A stretch of 64,000 nucleotides of DNA from Pseudoflavonifractor sp. (lineage in GTDB: Bacteria; Bacteroidota; Bacteroidia; Bacteroidales; Muribaculaceae): assembly GCA_023667145.1 (NCBI GenBank), contig JAMPAQ010000001.1, positions 1 through 64,000 of the forward strand. Reading direction: 5' to 3'. A model generated the notes under the pieces. It did no database searches, was not told where the DNA came from, and worked only from the letters and a program-made list of their open reading frames with translations. The stretch's first letter is position 1; every line of letters begins with the position of its first letter. The position numbers and the translations under genes were made by a program. Positions 35,960-45,138 of this stretch are shown here, piece after piece.

Positions 35960-36949
35960 TTACTTTAGCTTCATATCATCATACTTGGCAACAGGACAGT
36001 AATCCATGGAGGCCGACTTCATCAGCATATCGCCAAACGACATGGCTGAGCGTCCACTGACCAATGCGCCGCAATCAATAGTCTTTTCGGCTATGTCACA
36101 CCTTACCAGGTACTCGCTGCCGATGCCGAGATTGATGCTGGCAGACCGTGTCAACGAATACCATCCGTTAGAAGTCTTATATTCAAATTCCACGTTGGTA
36201 TTACCATAGGGCAACGTGAACACATAGTCATATATATTCTCGACATTCGGACTGTCATCCCAATCCGAGACCTCTATATGAGATATTCGCCAATCATACG
36301 TAGATGAAGCCTGAACATTCCACTCGGGCTGAGCCAAGTTATCAAATGTCACGTAATCGGCGCTACGATTTATGCCCAACTGATAGTCGGTAACATTAGA
36401 CCAGGAGCGTATGCCTTCATAGTACACAATGATGAGCGAGCCGGCAGGCTGGACGTTCATGTCAACCTGAGTCCCGTCACCTGAGATTATATCGGTACTT
36501 GCGATACCGAGGATATTTTTCTGACTTCCAAGATAGCCGGTATCAGAAAGTTTCAAGGTACTCAGATTTTCCTTGCCTGACAGTTCCCAATACTCAAAGC
36601 CGTCCGACTTCCTTGTTATGTCGGTGATGGCAATCGCCTTATATCTCTCGCCCATCGCCAGGTTAAGATTGGATGTCATAAGATGGGCATAATCGGTGAA
36701 AAACTGCTCATCCTCTTGAACGAGACTGCCCGACTCATTATAGACGAGAAGCCTGATGCGAAGTTGATATGAACTGTTTATCACGGTGAGGTCCCCGGCA
36801 TTCCATTCCTGAAATCCGCTTATGACGGTATTGGGATTGATCTTGAACGTAGTTGTCTGGCTTACGGGTATGTCGTCGTTTGAGCAAGACGACAGAATCA
36901 CAGCGAATACTGCTGCGAGAATTGCAAAATATTTTTTCATCTGTCTCAT
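35960..36949 (-). CDS. Fimbrillin/Mfa-like lipoprotein
   Basis: The 329-residue protein carries a lipobox (ILSSC, about Cys22) and a two-domain beta-sandwich-like sequence. The first half (YQLRIRLLVYNESGSLV, LNLAMGERYKAIAITD) resembles the N-terminal domain of FimB/Mfa2-type fimbrillins of Bacteroidales, which anchor or form pili. The fit is partial and there is no pilus cluster around, so it may be a surface lipoprotein that only shares the fold. It follows the outer-membrane barrel gene by three bases. Confidence 0.6.
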   Translation of the reverse strand: MRQMKKYFAILAAVFAVILSSCSNDDIPVSQTTTFKINPNTVISGFQEWNAGDLTVINSSYQLRIRLLVYNESGSLVQEDEQFFTDYAHLMTSNLNLAMGERYKAIAITDITRKSDGFEYWELSGKENLSTLKLSDTGYLGSQKNILGIASTDIISGDGTQVDMNVQPAGSLIIVYYEGIRSWSNVTDYQLGINRSADYVTFDNLAQPEWNVQASSTYDWRISHIEVSDWDDSPNVENIYDYVFTLPYGNTNVEFEYKTSNGWYSLTRSASINLGIGSEYLVRCDIAEKTIDCGALVSGRSAMSFGDMLMKSASMDYCPVAKYDDMKLK

Positions 36950-36952
36950 CTT

Positions 36953-37633
36953 TTATTTGATTACCGAGAACAGCCAGCCTATCCCGAGAGAGATGGTGCT
37001 GACCTTTGTCTTGAAGTTTCCGGCCATATCGCTGTTACCCAAGTTATAACGCAGGTCGGCGGTAAAGCCGTTCTTGAGTTTGCAATTGACACCGATTGAA
37101 AGCATCACGTCGTATGCCTTCACCTTATCCATCTGAAAGACGATGTCATTGTAAGGCAACTCCTTGGGTGACGTTGAGAATGCCCCGGTAAATGTCGGGC
37201 CAAACTCGATGGCAAATGTCGGGATGAAATACCACTGGAACAGGACGGGGATCTCAAAGCAGTGCATCGTGATATTCTCGACATCACTGTGGAGGGAGTG
37301 CATCGCATAAAGGGCCTCAAGCTGGACACCGAAACGCTCCGTACCAAACGGACGACCGGCAGGACGGCCAAAACGGAGATTGGCAGCTACACCGGCAGAA
37401 AATCCGATGTTGCCCGAGATACCGAGATCTATTCCGTCAGGATCACCCGCGATAGAATAGTTGACACCCACTTTGGGCCCTGTCGAAAGGGCATACGGCT
37501 TCAGCACCTCACCGCCGATGGGATCTTCACTTGCTGTGAAATCAACATCATCTACCGGTACTATGCCTTGGGCTGTGGCTGTGACTGCCATGCCGGCAAT
37601 AACAGCAAGAGTAAGAAATGCTCTTTTTAACAT
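36953..37633 (-). CDS. Outer-membrane beta-barrel protein (porin-like family)
   Basis: The 226-residue protein has a signal peptide (about 1-21, TATAQG) and alternating hydrophobic strands typical of the small OMP_b-brl barrels (KVGVNYSIAG, FGVQLEALYAM, FTADLRYNLG), ending with strand VSTISLGIGWLFSVIK with the aromatic/hydrophobic pattern of barrel C-termini. It should sit in the outer membrane. It lies between the WG-repeat gene (20 bases) and the fimbrillin-like lipoprotein gene. Confidence 0.75.
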   Translation of the reverse strand: MLKRAFLTLAVIAGMAVTATAQGIVPVDDVDFTASEDPIGGEVLKPYALSTGPKVGVNYSIAGDPDGIDLGISGNIGFSAGVAANLRFGRPAGRPFGTERFGVQLEALYAMHSLHSDVENITMHCFEIPVLFQWYFIPTFAIEFGPTFTGAFSTSPKELPYNDIVFQMDKVKAYDVMLSIGVNCKLKNGFTADLRYNLGNSDMAGNFKTKVSTISLGIGWLFSVIK

Positions 37634-37653
37634 AGATTGGTTGTTTATATGAA

Positions 37654-39162
37654 TTAAAAATATGGTTCAAGATATAATGGGGTCGGAGTACCGGCCTTCT
37701 CGCCCGAGCTAAGCACGACAGAGGCACTGACATGTTGCGCGACCGTAATCTTTTCGGTGACACTGATTCTCGCACTTCCACCCGGCTGGATGGTATAGGT
37801 GTGCGAGACCGTCTGCTTGGCGCTCAATGTCGCTGTCACAGTGACAGCCTTGTTTGAGTCATTATAGATAACCGCATAAATGGTCACATTGTCATTCTCG
37901 TCCGCTTTTGACGATACGGCTCTTGGCTGCGTGACACGCAATCTTATCGGATATGAGAGTTCAAAGTCATTGACAGCCTCAGCCACGGTGAGACCTTCGG
38001 ACTCAAGCACGGCCCTCAATCTGCACTTCTCCACATTAGCCTTGGGCGATGGTGTTACCGACAGACTTGCCTTACCGTTACTGAATGATAATTGCGACGA
38101 GACATCACGCATTATGCCATCACCGTTATCGAGTTTAAGAGAAAGGTTATTATGGGACGCCGGCGCGGTGATATTGAGAGTGACGTTCTCAACATTTCCT
38201 TTCCGTCCGACATCGAGCCTTGACCTTGAGCCAGATGCCGATTTCATAGCCACGTCATAATTTCCATCGACGACAGTCAACAGTCCTTGCTTACCGGCCT
38301 TGGCCGCTACAACATATCCATCGGCATACTGGAATGGAAATGAGTCAAACTGCGGCTTTACCACCAACTCATTACCTTGTCTCAAGCCGTACAGACCATT
38401 TTCAGAAAACTCGCTGAACGTCTTCTTGTCCACGTAACTGTCGCCGCTCTTTTGAGCAGCATTGTTATTCTTGTATATCTGCCGGAACTCACTCTCGCTG
38501 AGTTTTCTGATTTTCTTACCGTTTACTCCGATTAGGGCAAAATCCTTATTGTAGCCCACAGCTGCACATCCACCGGAAAAACAACTCGCGCTCGTCATGT
38601 CACCATAATGAAAATCGACTACCAACATACTCCCGGACGGATTACGGTCGTAGTTATCGGTTATGTACTTGAAATAATTTCCTTGCTTCACGGGAGCAAA
38701 GCCCTCCTTGAAAGGGAATGCCCTGTCAAACTGACATCTGACAGCCAATACACCCGACGGATAGATATAGCCATATTTGCCACTACGGTCTGACACGGCC
38801 AATTTACCTTCTGAGAAATATTGGTTGCTCGACGGAAGATAGAGCCTTTCACGCAAAGTGCTGACCTTGCCCGACTCACTTATTACAGCCTGTAACAAGT
38901 ACCTTGAGCCCTCCTTGATTCCGGCCAACGCATAACCGTTGACAAATGGTGTGATATACTCGTAGCTTGCGGGGAGTATCTCAACATTACCGAACTTCAC
39001 GAGTCCCCACTTCCCACCCTGACGGAATGCGAAGATGTCAGAATGGTAGCGGACCAGCTCATCATATCGCGGGGATATCGCCCAAGTGGCAGTCTTGGCA
39101 CATGCTATGTCAGATGCCATCACTGTCACAAGTATTGTCAATATGGCTTTGATAGACCTCAT
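37654..39162 (-). CDS. Exported WG-repeat protein
   Basis: The 502-residue protein has a signal peptide (about 1-22) and several WG beta repeats in the first 300 residues (FRQGGKWGLVKFG, DRSGKYGYIYPSG, NGLYGLRQGNELVV, KAGKQGLLTVVDG), which form repeat scaffolds. The last 180 residues look like Ig-type beta domains (VTLNITAPASHNNLSLKL, IRLRVTQPRAV). It probably acts as a periplasmic or surface binding scaffold. Its start overlaps the protease gene by four bases. Confidence 0.75.
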   Translation of the reverse strand: MRSIKAILTILVTVMASDIACAKTATWAISPRYDELVRYHSDIFAFRQGGKWGLVKFGNVEILPASYEYITPFVNGYALAGIKEGSRYLLQAVISESGKVSTLRERLYLPSSNQYFSEGKLAVSDRSGKYGYIYPSGVLAVRCQFDRAFPFKEGFAPVKQGNYFKYITDNYDRNPSGSMLVVDFHYGDMTSASCFSGGCAAVGYNKDFALIGVNGKKIRKLSESEFRQIYKNNNAAQKSGDSYVDKKTFSEFSENGLYGLRQGNELVVKPQFDSFPFQYADGYVVAAKAGKQGLLTVVDGNYDVAMKSASGSRSRLDVGRKGNVENVTLNITAPASHNNLSLKLDNGDGIMRDVSSQLSFSNGKASLSVTPSPKANVEKCRLRAVLESEGLTVAEAVNDFELSYPIRLRVTQPRAVSSKADENDNVTIYAVIYNDSNKAVTVTATLSAKQTVSHTYTIQPGGSARISVTEKITVAQHVSASVVLSSGEKAGTPTPLYLEPYF

Positions 39163-40736
39163 TCCCTTACCTTATGCTTGTTGTAGAGTTCGACCAAGTG
39201 CTTGATGTTGCAGCAATATGTGACATCCGTATTCCTAAAACCGCTACATAGCACACCTACAAGACGATGATTGCTATCACTTACAGGCGACCCGCTGAAT
39301 CCACCAATTCCAGTTGCTTGTATCTGAATTTGATTGTCATCCGGCACTTTGCTAATCTTTGTTGAGTGATTAGTCGGATGCAATTCTTTTCCATTGAACA
39401 GTTTAGTACCCACAACATCTCCAATAGGATAACCTACAATATTTAGCTCTTCTGTTTGAGGAATCAATGACCGTTCATCGACTCTTGCTTTATCAATATC
39501 ATAGATTGCTCCTAATTTAACTATATGATCTGGCGTTTTGGCTGATTTCAATCTAATCAATGCGATATCTTTATCTTTATCTCCAGATTCAGCAATGACT
39601 TGAGCCGGGAGCAGATCTCTATCATTATCTATTTTAGAGCCAGTCAATCCTACTCCAAAATATTCAAGCGAACCTCCAATTTCTATTTCGGAACTACTCA
39701 TGCGATTAAAACGGGCTTGTGCTTCTTCAAGACTTGAACTGGTGCCCATTGCCAAACGCGCAGCAAACTGATTCTTCATGGTCATAATGAAATTACGAAT
39801 ATCATCTTCATAATTTTCTTTTTCATATTCCCATGGTACGGCTATATGACGATTCGTACCCATTTCTCCATTTTTTGATATGAAGAATGCAGTACCAGTA
39901 TACGGATATGGGATTATTGAACCATTATTATTTGAAAGAGTCTTGCAGACTACATTGAAATCCTTATTTACCAGGTTCCCATTACGATCAAACCCGAATG
40001 TCCATACTTCTGGCCATCCATCGACTTTGCCTTTGAAAGGATCGTCTTTGATTTTGGCCTCAAAATAGAAGCCACCATAGACACATGCCGAGGCATTTTC
40101 CATTGCTTGAGTAGTGACAGGAGATACCGTACTGTTCCAAGGGACATATTTCCAGGCAGCCCATCCGGCAACGACAAGGACAGCTATAGCGGCGGCTATA
40201 CCGATAACGTTTTTCCACTGATTACCGGGTATAAATTGGGTGAGATTGACGGGAATACCGCCACAGACAATCGAGTCGCCACGTTTTACCTGCCGTGTCT
40301 GTCCGGGGTTCAGGCGCTCACCATTAATCGTCGACCCATTCTTGCTATGGTCCTGGAGGAAAGCTTTGCCATTCTTGTCAATCTTCAAGGTGGCATGATA
40401 CCGGCTCGCGGTGTTACCCGCGATCTGAATGTCATTTCTCATGCTTGTCCCGATACCATATACGGCCTTAAATCTCGACAAATCTTCAGGCTGCGGCACC
40501 TGATCCCAAATAAGCTCGACATCGCCGAAACGGATTGCATCACCACGCTTTACCGACACCTGGGTACCCGGTTTTATAGGACGGTTCATGATAAACGTCC
40601 CGTTACGGCTATTCTTATCCTCAAGGAGGATGTCACCGTTGTTGAGTATGGTTATCTCGGCATGGAGCGCACTTGCCTTGTCGCTGTGGAGAACGATGTC
40701 ACAGCTGGAATCCCTGCCTACTTTTAACAGTCTCAT
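39159..40736 (-). CDS. FHA-FHA-transmembrane trypsin-like serine protease
   Basis: The 525-residue protein has two FHA domains (about 1-75 and 88-165; motifs VGRDSSCDIVLH, NSRNGTFI, and NGSTINGE), a membrane helix (about 176-196) and a C-terminal S1-type protease domain. The catalytic triad can be assigned: His297 in TNRHIA, Asp390 in DKDIALIRL, Ser481 in GFSGSPV. Topology places the phosphothreonine-binding FHA domains in the cytoplasm and the protease outside. This would couple kinase activity inside to proteolysis in the periplasm. The first FHA lacks the usual SRxH (SALHAE here); the second has ASRYHA. Confidence 0.85.
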   Translation of the reverse strand: MRLLKVGRDSSCDIVLHSDKASALHAEITILNNGDILLEDKNSRNGTFIMNRPIKPGTQVSVKRGDAIRFGDVELIWDQVPQPEDLSRFKAVYGIGTSMRNDIQIAGNTASRYHATLKIDKNGKAFLQDHSKNGSTINGERLNPGQTRQVKRGDSIVCGGIPVNLTQFIPGNQWKNVIGIAAAIAVLVVAGWAAWKYVPWNSTVSPVTTQAMENASACVYGGFYFEAKIKDDPFKGKVDGWPEVWTFGFDRNGNLVNKDFNVVCKTLSNNNGSIIPYPYTGTAFFISKNGEMGTNRHIAVPWEYEKENYEDDIRNFIMTMKNQFAARLAMGTSSSLEEAQARFNRMSSSEIEIGGSLEYFGVGLTGSKIDNDRDLLPAQVIAESGDKDKDIALIRLKSAKTPDHIVKLGAIYDIDKARVDERSLIPQTEELNIVGYPIGDVVGTKLFNGKELHPTNHSTKISKVPDDNQIQIQATGIGGFSGSPVSDSNHRLVGVLCSGFRNTDVTYCCNIKHLVELYNKHKVRE

Positions 40737-40764
40737 AATCTATTTCTTATTTAGTATTAGAATA

Positions 40765-41385
40765 TTAGCCGAGAGTATGTTTCGACTTTTTCTTTGACTT
40801 GCTGTCCTTGTCGTTGTTCTTGCCCGACTTGCCTTTACCATTATCAGCAGGCTTGGCTGGAGCGGCTTTCTTGACCTCCTTACCCTTTTCGGCTTTCTTG
40901 ACGGAATCACGACGTGCCTTGTCTGCCGCTTTCTTGATTGAATCTTGTTTCTCCACATTCTTTATCGAATCGAGACGCTCTGCTTCCTTTTGCTTGATGA
41001 GCGCGGAGTCTGTGAGTTCAGTCGGGGATGCACCGCCATCATCAGACTTCAAGAGCTTAGGGCCAAAGACTATTCCGGCAATCACAGCGAGTGCAATCAC
41101 AGCGATAAGGACATACATAGTCCACCTATTGGATTTGGGCACTTGATTCCAATCCAGTTTTGCCACATGAGCCAGCGATATCACATCCTTGCGGGTGACC
41201 GGGACCGGCACGTTCTGGGATATGCGTATACCATTTACATAAGTTCCGTTGCTGCTTTGGTCAATGATGGTCATTTTGCCCGAAGGTGTGATATTCAGCA
41301 ACGCGTGACGACGGCTGATAACATCAGTCGAGTCGTTTATTACAATGTCGCAGTTAAGGTCGCGACCTATCGAATAAGTTTTCAT
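40765..41385 (-). CDS. FHA-domain transmembrane protein with Lys-rich tail
   Basis: The 206-residue protein starts with an FHA domain (about 1-75: SIGRDLNCDIVIND, ISRRHA, SSNGTYVNG), followed by a membrane helix (about 88-110) and a highly charged tail of about 90 residues rich in K, D, A and S, predicted coiled or disordered. FHA domains bind phosphothreonine peptides. A cytoplasmic FHA and periplasmic tail is the simplest topology. It probably recruits a phosphorylated partner such as a kinase or the FHA protein at 45139-45930. Confidence 0.82.
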   Translation of the reverse strand: MKTYSIGRDLNCDIVINDSTDVISRRHALLNITPSGKMTIIDQSSNGTYVNGIRISQNVPVPVTRKDVISLAHVAKLDWNQVPKSNRWTMYVLIAVIALAVIAGIVFGPKLLKSDDGGASPTELTDSALIKQKEAERLDSIKNVEKQDSIKKAADKARRDSVKKAEKGKEVKKAAPAKPADNGKGKSGKNNDKDSKSKKKSKHTLG

Positions 41386-41430
41386 ATCTAATTGCTTTAG
41401 CGCTAAATATTATCTGATTTAGTTTCCTTA

Positions 41431-42606
41431 TCACTTTCCTCCTGATCGCCTAACCGGCTTTCCGCTCGACGCTTTCTCGGGCTTTCCGCCCGACACCTTC
41501 TCATCCGTCTCTTTCGAGGCTATCTTATTGTTAAGCTCCGTGACGGTCTTTTCGAGTTGCTTCACCTTAGACTCGTATTCCTTGATTGAAGATGCAGCGG
41601 ATGATTGAGCGGTCTTAATCTCATCTTTCTGGGTCTTTATGACTGATTCCATCTCCGCGATCACCAATTTAAGAGAATCAGCTTGAGTCTGGGCAGCAGT
41701 CTCAACCTCCGATACTGATGAATTGTTCCGACTGAGCAATATGCCATTGAATACCAAACTCAACAGACAGATTAACGTGACCACGCCGAATAGGAATTTG
41801 GTTTTAGTGTTCATTTTTGATTTGAGTTTTGATTTTATGTTAGTTTCAATTATTGCGATAGTAAGATTGTCGTGGCCTCCACCATCCCGACGTCCGTTAC
41901 CATCAATTGTGGTGGCAATCTCGTCAGTGACCGTCCCGAGCGCATGTTTCTTGTCAGAAGCCATCTCTATAAGGACGGTCTCGGCCACAGAGCCATGGAT
42001 ACCGTCAGTAGTAAGGACAAACCTATCACCGGCCTCATAGGGTAATTCGACTGTATCTACCTCTATGTCAGGTTTTATGCCCAAGGCTCGGGTGATTACG
42101 TTTGACTGGGCCGACAGTCGTGCTTGCTCCTCCGTGATGACCTTTTGTCTGACCAAGTCAAAAACCATTGAATGATCAAACGTTCGGAATACCTTTGTCT
42201 TGCCACGCAGCTGGTACACACGGCTGTCACCCACATGTGCCACTATAGCCGACTCCTCACTTATGAGCAATACCGTACAAGTAGACCCCATGCCCTTGAG
42301 AGCGGGTGTCTCCTGTCCTTTCTCCATGATAGCGAGATTGGCGCGACGTATGGCCTTTATCAGTATATTTACGGCGGTGTCATCCGGATTACCCTCCTTA
42401 ATACCGTTTATAATCTCATTTACAGCTATGGTAGATGCTGTCTTGCCCCCAGGGCCACCACCCATACCATCGCAGACTGTTACGACAAAGCCGTATGGCG
42501 TGTCGGCACTCCCGTATGAATCTTGATTCTCGGAACGACCTCCTATCCGAGACTCAGCAAACCCGGTGATAAAGTCGGGTGTATGTAGTTGTTGAACCAA
42601 ATCCAT
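41431..42606 (-). CDS. PP2C-type Ser/Thr phosphatase with membrane helix and coiled coil
   Basis: The 391-residue protein has a PP2C/PPM domain in its first 250 residues with metal-binding motifs SENQDSYG, VCDGMGGG, GDSRVYQL, TTDGIHG and GHDNLT. It removes phosphate from Ser/Thr and would oppose the two kinases encoded upstream. A membrane helix (about 268-290) and a coiled coil (about 300-365) with a G/K-rich tail follow, so the catalytic part is cytoplasmic and the coiled coil periplasmic. Gap to the kinase gene: 14 bases. Confidence 0.9.
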   Translation of the reverse strand: MDLVQQLHTPDFITGFAESRIGGRSENQDSYGSADTPYGFVVTVCDGMGGGPGGKTASTIAVNEIINGIKEGNPDDTAVNILIKAIRRANLAIMEKGQETPALKGMGSTCTVLLISEESAIVAHVGDSRVYQLRGKTKVFRTFDHSMVFDLVRQKVITEEQARLSAQSNVITRALGIKPDIEVDTVELPYEAGDRFVLTTDGIHGSVAETVLIEMASDKKHALGTVTDEIATTIDGNGRRDGGGHDNLTIAIIETNIKSKLKSKMNTKTKFLFGVVTLICLLSLVFNGILLSRNNSSVSEVETAAQTQADSLKLVIAEMESVIKTQKDEIKTAQSSAASSIKEYESKVKQLEKTVTELNNKIASKETDEKVSGGKPEKASSGKPVRRSGGK

Positions 42607-42620
42607 TTTTAAGACAGTTT

Positions 42621-43544
42621 TTAGTTAAAGCCAATCCAATCCTTAAATCGTTGAAACATTGATTTTGGAGGAAGCAATGCCTCCCTGAGAGCATCACGAA
42701 ATTCCGCCGCAGTCTGGAATCTCTTTGATTGTTCCTTCTCCGTCGCCTTAGCGATTACGGCCATAACCCGCTTTGGTATAGCGTCATGAGCCGGGAGCGA
42801 CTCTCTCATCTGACGAGTAAGCGTATCCACCTCCGTGTCTGCATCAAACGGATTATCACCCGTCAGCAGCTCGTAAAGGGTTATGCCGAGGGCATATAGG
42901 TCGGTGGCGGCATTGATCTGCACGGTGCGGTTCTTATCACGGAGAATCTGCTCGGGTGCGGAGTATTGCGGAGTTCCTATAAATCCGTACCGCGAGAACT
43001 TGTTACCGTCATTCATCCTCGCGATACCTAAATCCATGAGACGGATATTGGAGTCGGCCTCGACCATTATATTGGACGGCTTGATGTCACGATGGATAAC
43101 CCCTCGTGAGTGTACATACTCAAGGGCATCCAAGACCTGCATGATAGCATTACATATCTTCTCGACACGGTCGGGGCCATTGAGAAACTCCCTGGCGTAG
43201 TCATCAATATTCTTGCCGGAGACAAACTTGCTCACAAGAAATATCGGACCGCCGGACGGCGCGTACTCGCAGTAGCCAATCATCTCAATGAGGTTTTTAT
43301 GACGAAAAGCCAAGGATGCCTCCTGACGCGCCCGCTCACGTATCATGGGATTATTGGCATAGCTGTCCTTGACCCTCTTTATCGCCATACGCGCACCATC
43401 CTTGACCCTGTATCCGATATACACCGTACCCATGGCACCACTGCCAAGCGGAGAGGAGGTGGGATCATAGCAATACCACTCACCCATCACGAGAAGATAG
43501 ATATACGGGTCGTCGGGCCTCTGGAAAACAGTTCTGCTACTCAT
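42621..43544 (-). CDS. Eukaryotic-like Ser/Thr kinase (soluble, DLG form)
   Basis: The 307-residue protein is almost only a kinase domain: P-loop LGSGAMGTVYIG, lysine in AIKRVKD, catalytic HRDIKPSN, and TPQYSAPEQ in the activation segment. The magnesium-binding motif is DLG (LMDLGIAR) in place of DFG, which occurs in some active kinases. No membrane helix follows. It should act in the cytoplasm, either as an effector kinase under the membrane-bound kinase or on the FHA proteins. It lies one base after the first kinase gene. Confidence 0.9.
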   Translation of the reverse strand: MSSRTVFQRPDDPYIYLLVMGEWYCYDPTSSPLGSGAMGTVYIGYRVKDGARMAIKRVKDSYANNPMIRERARQEASLAFRHKNLIEMIGYCEYAPSGGPIFLVSKFVSGKNIDDYAREFLNGPDRVEKICNAIMQVLDALEYVHSRGVIHRDIKPSNIMVEADSNIRLMDLGIARMNDGNKFSRYGFIGTPQYSAPEQILRDKNRTVQINAATDLYALGITLYELLTGDNPFDADTEVDTLTRQMRESLPAHDAIPKRVMAVIAKATEKEQSKRFQTAAEFRDALREALLPPKSMFQRFKDWIGFN

Positions 43545-43545
43545 A

Positions 43546-45120
43546 TCACTTCACCGGCTTTAGGTTGACCATTCGTTTTGCAATCTCACGCTCATAATCC
43601 TGGTCACCGGCCTGTACAGCCAGTTGCTTAGCCTTGCTAAGATAAATGTAGGCAGAGTCAGGATTAAAAGTTGCTCCACGTCTCTTGGACTTATAGTCAC
43701 ATCCAAGCTCATACAATGACCTGTAGTCCATAGAATTTATTGATACTGCATTTTTGAGCAGCCGGTGTGCCTCCTGATTTTGAGCCTTCATGCCGAGATT
43801 ATTCCTGAAAAGCGCGATTGAATCGGAGAAATCTCCTATCCTCACGCTCTCATTGCTGTTAAAATACAATCGGCTGAGCAGGAATGCCGACTGGTAATCC
43901 CGATTATCGGCCAAAGTCCTCAACATCGACAAACCCTGCCCGGCAGTAGACTTATCAGACATTAATGTGACAGCCCTCTGATATGAATCAGAGACTGTCT
44001 GCTGATGATGATCATCAGTGTGTACGACCTCAGCAATGACATCGTTGTCCGGCACAGCCATTTCATCCGTGCCACTCCTGTTTATAAGACTCACGCCGCC
44101 CATTATAAGTCCCACAAGCGCGGCGGCACTAACGGCAATCATTGACACGGTCTTGACATCAATCACCTTGGCCGGGTATTGCAGGGGAACAAGGCGGTCA
44201 ACCGCTACCCTGAACTCAGCCGCGCTCTGATATCGGAGAGAACGTTTCTTTTGCGTTGCGGTCTTGATAACTTCCCTAATTTGCTTTTGCTTGACGTTAT
44301 GCAACGGCATTTTCTTGTTGAGCTGCATATCCATCACCTCGGCCATCTCACCGTCAAATGGCACTGTCCCGGTCAACAGTTGATAAAGGAGTATTCCGAC
44401 AGCATATATGTCGGTCGTCACATTCTGCGAATCGACAAGTCCACGCACCAGTTCGGGCGCGGCATACTTGGGTTTTCCGATGAATTGTCCGTCAACCGTA
44501 TATGAGCTTTCCTTAGTATTGTTTCCATTCAACTTCTTGGCAATACCAAAGTCTATGAGCTTGATTTTACCATCAGAGGTCACCATCACGTTTGACGGGT
44601 CGATATCCCTGTGTATGTACGACCCATCATGGAGTGCAATCAGCCCACTCAGGAGGTTGCGCACGACAGTCAAGGCAAAGCCATACGGATTGCTCAGGAA
44701 CTTGCCATACAACTCCTGTGCAAACGGGATTATATTTCCCTTTGAGTCACAGACATTGCCAGCCAACAGCTTGTCCAATGTCACCCCATGCAGATATTCA
44801 CTGATGACATGATAACGGACAATTGGTTGCCCCACCTCATCCTTGGCGTTTATCTCGACAAATCCGAGCATCTCTATGAGATTATCATTACGCAGCTGGA
44901 CGGCGGCCTCCCTGCGGGCACGGGCGATGACATGGGGCGGGAGATCGCTATACAGGAATTTAATTGCAACCTCTCTCCTCTGATTTGTCATCTCGCTGCA
45001 ACACCATCCACGGTATACCTTTCCCATGCCCCCCTCGCCCAATGGAGCGTCAGCAGGGTCATACTCATAGTATATGCCTTTCCGGCGTTCGTTTTCTCCT
45101 TGAATTCTTACGGATGCCAT
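43546..45120 (-). CDS. Eukaryotic-like Ser/Thr kinase with transmembrane and repeat C-terminus
   Basis: The 524-residue protein has a Hanks-type kinase domain (about 15-310) with all key motifs: LGEGGMGKVYRG, VAIKFLYS, HRDIDPSN, DFGIAKK and KYAAPELV. A membrane helix follows (about 330-352), then a C-terminal domain of helical TPR/Sel1-like repeats (about 385-520) that probably lies in the periplasm and might sense a signal. I take the ATG at 45120; the preceding in-frame TTG gives only one extra residue. It follows the FHA gene by 18 bases. Confidence 0.9.
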   Translation of the reverse strand: MASVRIQGENERRKGIYYEYDPADAPLGEGGMGKVYRGWCCSEMTNQRREVAIKFLYSDLPPHVIARARREAAVQLRNDNLIEMLGFVEINAKDEVGQPIVRYHVISEYLHGVTLDKLLAGNVCDSKGNIIPFAQELYGKFLSNPYGFALTVVRNLLSGLIALHDGSYIHRDIDPSNVMVTSDGKIKLIDFGIAKKLNGNNTKESSYTVDGQFIGKPKYAAPELVRGLVDSQNVTTDIYAVGILLYQLLTGTVPFDGEMAEVMDMQLNKKMPLHNVKQKQIREVIKTATQKKRSLRYQSAAEFRVAVDRLVPLQYPAKVIDVKTVSMIAVSAAALVGLIMGGVSLINRSGTDEMAVPDNDVIAEVVHTDDHHQQTVSDSYQRAVTLMSDKSTAGQGLSMLRTLADNRDYQSAFLLSRLYFNSNESVRIGDFSDSIALFRNNLGMKAQNQEAHRLLKNAVSINSMDYRSLYELGCDYKSKRRGATFNPDSAYIYLSKAKQLAVQAGDQDYEREIAKRMVNLKPVK

Positions 45121-45138
45121 CAAATTTAGAGATTATAG

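Noticed and set aside
45121-45128. TAAATTTG (minus strand) just before the first kinase gene, as an internal promoter
   Set aside because: It abuts the ATG with no room for a leader and has no -33 element at the right distance, so chance is likelier.
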